Origin: Lutibacter citreus
Lineage (GTDB): Bacteria > Bacteroidota > Bacteroidia > Flavobacteriales > Flavobacteriaceae
Length of the DNA: 64,000 nt
Assembly: GCF_003260195.1 (NCBI RefSeq)
Contig: NZ_QEIH01000001.1
Location: 186,001-250,000 of the forward strand
Direction: 5' to 3'
Of this stretch, positions 8,245 through 13,883 are shown one piece after another (positions within the stretch are counted from its first letter, which is position 1; every line of letters begins with the position of its first letter). The notes under the pieces were generated by a model. It saw only the letters and a list, made by a program, of their open reading frames with translations. It made no database searches and was not told where the DNA came from. The position numbers and the translations under genes are program-made.

Positions 8245-9660
8245 ATGAAAGTAGAACAATTATTTACGGGCTGCTTGGCTGAAATGGCTTACTATATCCA
8301 CTCAAATGGAGAAGCAGCAATTATTGATCCTTTAAGAGAAACGGAACCATATATAGAAATGGCGAAAGCAGATGGAGTTAAAATTAAATATGTGTTTTTA
8401 ACACACTTTCATGCTGATTTTGTTTCTGGACAGGTTGATTTAGCAAAAAAAACAGGAGCAACTATTGTTTTTGGTCCTAATGCAAAACCTAATTACAAAA
8501 TTCATCAAGCTGTTGATGGTGAAAAGTTTAAGATAGGAAATCTTACGCTTCAACTATTACATACACCAGGGCATACTATGGAATCTTCTTCATATTTATT
8601 AATTGATGAAAAAGGAAAAACTCCATATGTGTTTACAGGTGATTGTTTATTTATTGGAGATGTAGGAAGACCAGATTTGGCGGTGAAATCAGATTTAACT
8701 CAAGAAGATTTAGCAGGACATTTGTTTGAGTCATTAAGAAATAAAATAATGATTCTTCCTGATGATACAATAGTTTATCCAAACCATGGAGCGGGTTCAG
8801 CTTGTGGTAAAAACATGAGTTCAGAAACATTTGATACACTAGGAAATCAAAAGAAAACAAATTATGCTTTAAGAGCAGACATGACAAAAGAAGAATTTAT
8901 TGAAGAAGTAACTAAAGGTTTAAAACCTGCACCACAGTACTTTGGAAATAATGTTAGAATGAATAAAGGAATAAATCTAGGGATTGATGCTATTTTAGCA
9001 AGAGGAACAACTCCAATTGACGCTGATTCGTTTAAAGAAATGAGCCTGCTGGACGATGTTTTGGTTATTGATACAAGAGCAAAAGAAATTTTTACAGAAG
9101 AAGGAACTGTTCCAGGAGCTTGGTATATAGGAGTTGAAGGTGGTTTTGCCCCTTGGGTTGGTGGATTAATAAAAAATATTAATCAAAAAATAATTTTTAT
9201 TGCAGAAGAAGGAAGAGAGCATGAAGTTGTTACTCGGTTTTCACGAGTAGGGTATGATAATACTTTGGGTTATTTAAGAGGAGGAATTCATTCTTGGATA
9301 GCAGCTGGCCACGAAGTTGATAAAATTAATTCTATTTCTGCAGTTGAATTTGCAAATAAGTTAAAAGCTGGGAAAATAGAAGCTCCATTAGATGTAAGAA
9401 AAGAGTCTGAATATTTGTCGGAGCATGTAGAAGGGGTTGAGAATTTTCCTTTAGATACTATTCATTCTAATTTTGTAGAAATTAATACTAATAAGGCGTA
9501 TACATTGCATTGTGCAAGTGGTTATAGATCTTTAATTGCCGCATCTATTTTTATGGCCAATGGTGTTAAAAATGTAACGGATGTAAGAGGTGGGTTTAAA
9601 GATATAAAAGATACAGGAGTAAAACTTACAGATTACGTATGTCCTACTACATTATTATAA
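8245..9660 (+). CDS. MBL-fold hydrolase fused to two rhodanese domains (persulfide dioxygenase-like)
   Basis: 471 residues. An N-terminal metallo-beta-lactamase domain (about 1-245) carries THFHADF (H54, H56, D58), H110 in TPGHTMES, D133 in FTGDCLF and H181 in YPNHGAGS. The His that usually follows Asp in HxHxDH is Phe (F59). This fits mono-iron ETHE1-type persulfide dioxygenases, where that second-metal ligand is not needed. Two rhodanese domains follow: the first (about 265-355) has Ala-Glu-Glu-Gly where the catalytic Cys loop should be and is presumably inactive; the second (about 370-465) has an intact loop, HCASGYRS with C423. The likely role is oxidation of glutathione-type or protein persulfide to sulfite, with sulfur handed between domains. 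It is monocistronic, with an FNR-like site upstream and a terminator downstream. Confidence 0.85.
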   Translation: MKVEQLFTGCLAEMAYYIHSNGEAAIIDPLRETEPYIEMAKADGVKIKYVFLTHFHADFVSGQVDLAKKTGATIVFGPNAKPNYKIHQAVDGEKFKIGNLTLQLLHTPGHTMESSSYLLIDEKGKTPYVFTGDCLFIGDVGRPDLAVKSDLTQEDLAGHLFESLRNKIMILPDDTIVYPNHGAGSACGKNMSSETFDTLGNQKKTNYALRADMTKEEFIEEVTKGLKPAPQYFGNNVRMNKGINLGIDAILARGTTPIDADSFKEMSLLDDVLVIDTRAKEIFTEEGTVPGAWYIGVEGGFAPWVGGLIKNINQKIIFIAEEGREHEVVTRFSRVGYDNTLGYLRGGIHSWIAAGHEVDKINSISAVEFANKLKAGKIEAPLDVRKESEYLSEHVEGVENFPLDTIHSNFVEINTNKAYTLHCASGYRSLIAASIFMANGVKNVTDVRGGFKDIKDTGVKLTDYVCPTTLL

Positions 9661-9680
9661 ATGTTCTTAATTACTAAAAT

Positions 9681-9714
9681 AAAAAAAAGGGAGTTATATA
9701 ACTCCCTTTTTTTT
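9681..9714 (+). terminator. Intrinsic terminator after the MBL-rhodanese gene
   Basis: A near-perfect palindrome with stem GGGAGTTATATAACTCCC flanked by an A-run before and a T-run after, so it could act in both directions. Confidence 0.9.
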
Positions 9715-9719
9715 ATTTT

Positions 9720-9735
9720 AGTAACTTTAGTTACT
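9720..9735 (+). promoter_or_regulatory. CRP/FNR-like palindromic operator, site 3
   Basis: AGTAACTTTAGTTACT has perfect 6-bp arms. Its centre at 9727.5 lies 28.5 bp before the T of the -7 element at 9756, the same spacing as at sites 1 and 2. Confidence 0.72.
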
Positions 9736-9755
9736 AGAACATATACTGTGTAAAC

Positions 9756-9763
9756 TACCTTTG
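9756..9763 (+). promoter_or_regulatory. -7 element of the rhodanese-SQR operon
   Basis: TACCTTTG fits TAnnTTTG exactly. It ends 6 nt before the first ATG (9770), so the transcript is leaderless or nearly so. Confidence 0.68.
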
Positions 9764-9769
9764 TATAAA

Positions 9770-10189
9770 ATGAATAAAATGAAAATATATTTGAAATTAA
9801 CAATATTACTTTTTCTTGTTACTGTAAGTTTAAGTTGTACAAATTCACAACCAAAAAAAACAGTCACTCAAAGTGGGGAAATTAATCTTGTAACACCTCT
9901 AGAGTTTAAAAATAAATTAGAAAATAACACATTGATTGATATAAGAACTCCGCTTGAATTTAAACAAGGTCATATTGAAGGAGCTGTAAATATAAATATG
10001 TATGATAAAGACTTTTTAGAGAAGGTTTCAATATACAAAACTTCAGAACCAATATTTATTTATTGCCGATCGGGTAATAGAACTTCTGCAGCTTCAAGAA
10101 AAATGGCAAAGATTGGGTTTACTGAAATTTATGATTTGAATGGAGGGATTACTAATTGGTTTAAAAATAAATTAAAAATAGTTAAATAA
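9770..10189 (+). CDS. Rhodanese-domain lipoprotein
   Basis: About 139 residues from the ATG at 9770. A TTG at 9761 would lie inside the -7 element and is unlikely; the ATG at 9779 is also possible. A lipoprotein signal ends in VSLSC, so the mature protein is lipid-anchored outside the inner membrane. A single rhodanese domain follows (about residues 40-135) with the active-site loop IYCRSGNRTSA, so it should carry persulfide on its Cys. It is the first gene of a tight operon with the heme lipoprotein (1 nt gap) and the SQR-like flavoprotein. A periplasmic or outer-membrane sulfurtransferase accepting sulfane sulfur is the natural reading. Confidence 0.85.
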   Translation: MNKMKIYLKLTILLFLVTVSLSCTNSQPKKTVTQSGEINLVTPLEFKNKLENNTLIDIRTPLEFKQGHIEGAVNINMYDKDFLEKVSIYKTSEPIFIYCRSGNRTSAASRKMAKIGFTEIYDLNGGITNWFKNKLKIVK

Positions 10190-10190
10190 G

Positions 10191-10757
10191 ATGTTAAATA
10201 AAGTACTATTATTTTCTTTCCTTATAAGTTTAGTTGCTTGCGATAGCGGTTTTTCAGAAAAAGAAAAACAAGAGTATACCACAAAAGGAAAAGCAATTGC
10301 TCAAGCTTCTTTTAATGAGTTAAATGCTAATTTAATGACTCAAATGAAGGAAGGAGGAACAGCTAAAGCAGTTCCTTTTTGTAAAGAAGAAGCAAGAAAC
10401 ATTTTAGCAAAACTTTCCAAAGAGCACAATGCTATAATTAAAAGATCATCTGATCAATTAAGGAGTTGTAAGATTGAACCTACAATTAGAGAGTTAGAAA
10501 TTATTGAAATGTATAAAGATCTTAAATCTCATAATAAAGAAATAAATCCGGTTATTGAAATTGATGCCGATAATAATAAACATTTTTATGCTCCAATTAA
10601 AATTCAAGCTAAATGTTTAACATGCCATGGAAAAGTAAATGAAACAATGTCAATTAAAACAGATTCAATTATAAAATCAATATATCCGTTTGATATTGCT
10701 ACAGGATATAGTGAAGGTGATATTAGAGGAGTATGGAGTATAACGTTTAATAAATAA
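10191..10757 (+). CDS. Tll0287-like (DUF3365) heme-binding lipoprotein
   Basis: 188 residues. The N-terminal signal with lipobox LVAC marks a lipoprotein. The remainder resembles the Tll0287-like/DUF3365 domain, a PAS-like fold found in periplasmic heme sensors and small cytochromes. A single CLTCHG motif near residue 145 is a covalent heme c site. It sits 1 nt after the rhodanese gene and 3 nt before the SQR-like gene, so the three are translated together. An electron-transfer or redox-sensing part in periplasmic sulfur metabolism is likely. The exact partner is unknown. Confidence 0.8.
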   Translation: MLNKVLLFSFLISLVACDSGFSEKEKQEYTTKGKAIAQASFNELNANLMTQMKEGGTAKAVPFCKEEARNILAKLSKEHNAIIKRSSDQLRSCKIEPTIRELEIIEMYKDLKSHNKEINPVIEIDADNNKHFYAPIKIQAKCLTCHGKVNETMSIKTDSIIKSIYPFDIATGYSEGDIRGVWSITFNK

Positions 10758-10760
10758 ATT

Positions 10761-12218
10761 ATGGCTAAAGTTGTTGTTTTAGGAGCTGGAATTTCGGGGC
10801 ATACAGCGGTTTCTTATTTAAGTAAATACTTAAAAAAGGGACATGAAGTTGTGATAGTTTCTCCCAATAGTAATTTTCAATGGGTTCCTTCCAATATTTG
10901 GGTAGGAGTAGGTTTAATGACTCCGGATCAGGTGAAGTTTAAATTGGCGCCAGTTTATAAAAAATTAGGAGTAGATTATAAGCAAGCATTGGGAGTTTCA
11001 ATTAATCCGGAAGGTGATGCTGAAAATGAGAAGGGTTTTGTAACTATTAAATATGTTTCTGAAGAACAGAAAGATGTAGTTGAAAAAGTAACATATGATT
11101 ATTTAATAAATGCAACTGGACCAAAATTAAATTTTGAAGCCACTGAAGGTTTAGGGCCTAAAAAATTCACACAATCTGTTTGTACTTATGATCACGCTGC
11201 AAATGCTTGGAGTAATTTACAAGAGTCATTTAAAAAAATGGAGAATGGTGAGAAACAAACTTTTTTAGTGGGTACCGGGCACCCTTTGGCAACTTGTCAA
11301 GGAGCAGCTTTTGAGTATATCCTAAATATTGCGTTTGAGGTAAATAAAAGAAAATTAAATCATTTAGCTGATTTATGGTGGATTACCAATGAATATGAAT
11401 TAGGGGATTTTGGAATGGGTGGAGCCTATGTAAAACGTAATGGCTATATAACACCAACTAAAATATTTACAGAATCTCTCTTAAAAGAATATGGCATTCG
11501 TTGGATTAAACAGGCTGGAGTTTCAAAAGTTGAAAAAGGAATTGTGCATTATGAAAATTTGGAAGGAGAATTGAAAACTCAAGAATTTGATTTTGCAATG
11601 TTAATCCCAGGTTTTGCTGGAGCAGGAATGAAAGCGTATGGGAAACATGGAAATGATATTAGTAGTGATGTTTTTGCAGGGAATGGAATGATGAAAGTAG
11701 ATGCAGATTATACTACAAAACCATATGAAGAATGGAAAGCAAAAGATTGGCCTTTAATATATCAAAGTGTGGAATATAAAAATATATATGCAGCAGGTAT
11801 TGCATTTGCACCACCACACTCAATGTCTAAGCCAATGCAAAGCCCAAATGGCACAAAAATATTTCCAACTCCACCACGTACAGGAATGCCTTCTGGAGTA
11901 ATTGGTAAAATAGTAGCCCAAAATATTATTCATCAAATAAAAACGGGAAAAACAGACCACCCTCATGAGGCTTCAATGGCTAAAATGGGTGCGGCATGTA
12001 TTGTTTCTGCAGGTTATGGAATTCGTAAGGGACAAGCGGCAGTTATGACCGTAAATCCCATAGTGCAAGACTGGGAGAAATATCCTAAATGGGGAAGAGA
12101 TATAAATGATACAGTTGGAGTTGTAGGAACAGCCGGTCATTGGATGAAGTTATTTATGCATTATATGTTTATTTACAAAGCAAAAGCAAAACCATTTTGG
12201 TGGTTAATTCCTGAATAA
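10761..12218 (+). CDS. Sulfide:quinone oxidoreductase-like FAD flavoprotein
   Basis: 485 residues. An FAD-binding Rossmann motif opens the protein (VVVLGAGISGHTAV). Three Cys sit in places expected for sulfide:quinone reductases: C141 (QSVCTYD), C179 (LATCQGAAFEY) and C413 (GAACIVSAG). The hydrophobic C-terminus (FMHYMFIYKAKAKPFWW) resembles the membrane-docking helices of SQR. The expected reaction is oxidation of sulfide to polysulfide or persulfide with reduction of quinone, feeding the respiratory chain. It lies in an operon with rhodanese and heme lipoproteins, which agrees. The SQR type cannot be fixed by eye, and a related flavocytochrome-c-type flavoprotein remains possible. Confidence 0.8.
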   Translation: MAKVVVLGAGISGHTAVSYLSKYLKKGHEVVIVSPNSNFQWVPSNIWVGVGLMTPDQVKFKLAPVYKKLGVDYKQALGVSINPEGDAENEKGFVTIKYVSEEQKDVVEKVTYDYLINATGPKLNFEATEGLGPKKFTQSVCTYDHAANAWSNLQESFKKMENGEKQTFLVGTGHPLATCQGAAFEYILNIAFEVNKRKLNHLADLWWITNEYELGDFGMGGAYVKRNGYITPTKIFTESLLKEYGIRWIKQAGVSKVEKGIVHYENLEGELKTQEFDFAMLIPGFAGAGMKAYGKHGNDISSDVFAGNGMMKVDADYTTKPYEEWKAKDWPLIYQSVEYKNIYAAGIAFAPPHSMSKPMQSPNGTKIFPTPPRTGMPSGVIGKIVAQNIIHQIKTGKTDHPHEASMAKMGAACIVSAGYGIRKGQAAVMTVNPIVQDWEKYPKWGRDINDTVGVVGTAGHWMKLFMHYMFIYKAKAKPFWWLIPE

Positions 12219-12229
12219 AATTTTAAGTT

Positions 12230-12394
12230 ATGAGTGAAAGTTTAAATAAAAATATTCCATATAGCAATATGTCTTATGGAACAGAACCTACAAGAATGGT
12301 TAAATTTATGAGATCCTTCTTTTTGTTTCAAATTTTTAATTTTTTTAAGTTAAATTTGAAAGTCATGAAGATAGTTGTAAAGGGACATTCCTAA
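12230..12394 (+). CDS. Small protein of 54 residues in the SQR operon, unknown family
   Basis: An open frame of 54 codons begins 12 nt after the SQR stop. It starts MSESLNKNIPYSNMSYGTEP and continues with a basic, hydrophobic C-terminal half (residues 23-50) that could be an amphipathic or membrane-associated helix. No Cys is present. Position, spacing and sensible composition support a real gene. I do not recognise a family with certainty. A small membrane partner of the SQR-like protein is one possibility, from context alone. Confidence 0.55.
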   Translation: MSESLNKNIPYSNMSYGTEPTRMVKFMRSFFLFQIFNFFKLNLKVMKIVVKGHS

Positions 12395-12429
12395 ACACGA
12401 CTAATTAATTGATTTAAAATTTAATAATA

Positions 12430-12708
12430 ATGAAAAAAATTATAGAAATAGTAAACTTAAAGTGTGGCGGATGTGTGAGTTCCATAAAAAAAGGGTTGGA
12501 AGGAATTGAAGGTGTTAAAACGGTTAATGTTGAGTTAGAAACTTCAATGGTGATTGTTGATATTGACAACGAAGTTGTCTTAGACACTGTTAAACAAAAA
12601 TTATCTGAAATGGGTTATCCTGAAATTGGAGATGCAAATACACTAATTCATAAGGCTAAATCTTTTGTAAGTTGCGCTACGGGAAGAATGACATCAAAAT
12701 CTGAATAA
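12430..12708 (+). CDS. Heavy-metal-associated (HMA) domain protein
   Basis: 92 residues. The HMA fold covers about 1-68 with a metal-site motif near the N-terminus, LKCGGCVSSI (CGGC instead of the common MxCxxC). A short tail (residues 72-92) carries one more Cys (FVSCATG). Such proteins bind Cu(I) or similar soft metals, and single-domain forms act as chaperones. Here the setting is sulfur oxidation, and the CxxC pair could equally serve as a persulfide carrier. It is the fifth gene of the operon, with 3 nt to the DUF2892 gene. Confidence 0.8.
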   Translation: MKKIIEIVNLKCGGCVSSIKKGLEGIEGVKTVNVELETSMVIVDIDNEVVLDTVKQKLSEMGYPEIGDANTLIHKAKSFVSCATGRMTSKSE

Positions 12709-12711
12709 ATT

Positions 12712-12921
12712 ATGAAATTAAATTTAGGAAGTACAGATAGAATAGTTAGAATGATTTTAGGAGTAGCAATAGGGTATTTTGCTTTATCAACTGATATTGA
12801 AACTACTTGGTTAAAAGTTTTACTATATATCATTTCAGCGATATTATTAATAACTACATTGGTAGGGAAATGTCCATTATATTCAATTTTTAAGGTGAAT
12901 ACTTGTGATTTAAAAGAATAG
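12712..12921 (+). CDS. DUF2892 (YgaP-type) small membrane protein
   Basis: 69 residues with two hydrophobic helices (about 13-30 and 36-53) behind a short N-terminus (MKLNLGSTDRIVRMILG) typical of DUF2892, the membrane part that is fused to rhodanese in YgaP. Here the rhodanese is a separate protein in the same operon. It probably forms an inner-membrane platform for sulfur transfer; this role is inferred from the YgaP fusion. It is the last gene of the operon, before a long terminator hairpin. Confidence 0.8.
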   Translation: MKLNLGSTDRIVRMILGVAIGYFALSTDIETTWLKVLLYIISAILLITTLVGKCPLYSIFKVNTCDLKE

Positions 12922-12939
12922 AAAAATTAAAATTTTGTT

Positions 12940-12984
12940 AAAACCTATTTAGAGTGATTTAAGTCACACTAAATAGGTTTTTTT
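12940..12984 (+). terminator. Terminator hairpin containing an FNR-like palindrome (possible site 4)
   Basis: The outer stem AAAACCTATTTAG / CTAAATAGGTTTT encloses GTGATTTAAGTCAC (12954-12967) and is followed by T residues. The hairpin can terminate the sulfur operon. The inner 14 bp fits the palindrome found at three promoters, and a weak -7 element TAATTTTC (12988-12995) lies 27.5 bp from its centre. Confidence 0.75.
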
Positions 12985-13034
12985 ATATAATTTTCTTAAT
13001 TATATAATTACAAATTTTAATAATATACTTACCT

Positions 13035-13259
13035 ATGTTAAAACATTTTCAAGTAATCGTAATAGGAGGTGAAACAGCAGGGATTAAGGTTTCCTCAATG
13101 TTAAAAAAGAAAGATCCTGCACTAAAAATAGGAGTTATTGAGCCTTCGGATATGCATTATTATCACCAGGCCTGGACATTGGTTGGAGCAAATGCCTATA
13201 GTTTTGAAAAAACAGACAGAAAGATGTCTTCTTTAATTCTAAAAGGTGTAGAGGTATAA
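13035..13259 (+). pseudogene. N-terminal remnant of a type II-like sulfide:quinone reductase
   Basis: 74 residues, while the family is around 400. The start FQVIVIGGETAGIKV is an FAD-binding motif (with Glu for the usual Gly), and IEPSDMHYYHQAWTLVGANA matches the N-terminus of SQR flavoproteins of the FAD/NAD-linked reductase family. The frame stops right after KGVEV, and no frame downstream continues the homology, so the rest has been deleted rather than frameshifted. It is not a close copy of the SQR-like gene at 10761 but of another SQR type. It could still be transcribed from the promoter near 12988. Confidence 0.75.
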
Positions 13260-13371
13260 GGAATTATAAAAAGTTTTATTTTTTAAAATTTAAATGTAAT
13301 TACTATTAAATAGATTGTGTGTAATATTCTTAAATGAATTTAATTGTATATTAAGGGAAATATAGATTAGT

Positions 13372-13824
13372 ATGGGAATAAAAAGACATCATTCTTTACA
13401 AGAATATTCAAAAGATCATTATCAAGCATTATCACTTTGTTTAAAAATTCAAAAAGGATTTTCAAAAGGAGTCGCAACAGAGAGAATAAAAAAATATGTT
13501 GATTGGTTTTATAATACTCATATTTTGGAACATTTTCAACTAGAAGAAAAATATGTTTTTCCTATTTTAGGTAGTAATCATGAACTTATAATTAAAGCGT
13601 TGGATCAGCATAAATTGTTATTGAATTTATTTACAGATACTTATAATATTGAAAATTCATTGAAAGAGATTCAAGTGCAATTAAAATCTCATGTCCGTTT
13701 TGAGGAGCGTATTTTATTTAATGAAATTCAAAGTAAAGCAAATAAAGAAGAACTTGAAATGATTGAAAAGTTTCATAGGGTTGAAAAATTTCAAGATAAT
13801 TTAAGCGATGTCTTTTGGAAATAA
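13372..13824 (+). CDS. Hemerythrin-like domain protein
   Basis: 150 residues, all helical. His and Glu residues fall in the order expected for a non-heme diiron hemerythrin-like bundle: HH at 5-6, H17 in SKDHYQA, H50 and H54 with nearby E58/E59 (THILEHFQLEEKYVF), H80 in LDQHKLL, and HVRFEER around 108-114. Hemerythrin-like proteins bind O2 or NO, or scavenge peroxide or iron. Its place at the end of a sulfide island with FNR-like sites suggests a role in sensing or buffering O2 or NO. The start at 13372 is the only sensible ATG. A bidirectional terminator follows. Confidence 0.85.
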   Translation: MGIKRHHSLQEYSKDHYQALSLCLKIQKGFSKGVATERIKKYVDWFYNTHILEHFQLEEKYVFPILGSNHELIIKALDQHKLLLNLFTDTYNIENSLKEIQVQLKSHVRFEERILFNEIQSKANKEELEMIEKFHRVEKFQDNLSDVFWK

Positions 13825-13830
13825 TAAAAA

Positions 13831-13859
13831 AAACCTGAACAAAATTAATGTTCAGGTTT
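13831..13859. terminator. Bidirectional terminator between convergent genes
   Basis: The stem AAACCTGAAC / GTTCAGGTTT has a 9-nt loop, an A-run to the left and a T-rich stretch to the right. It serves the hemerythrin-like gene on the plus strand and the TonB receptor on the minus strand. Confidence 0.85.
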
Positions 13860-13883
13860 CTTCTTCTTCATAGTAATTTTTTA

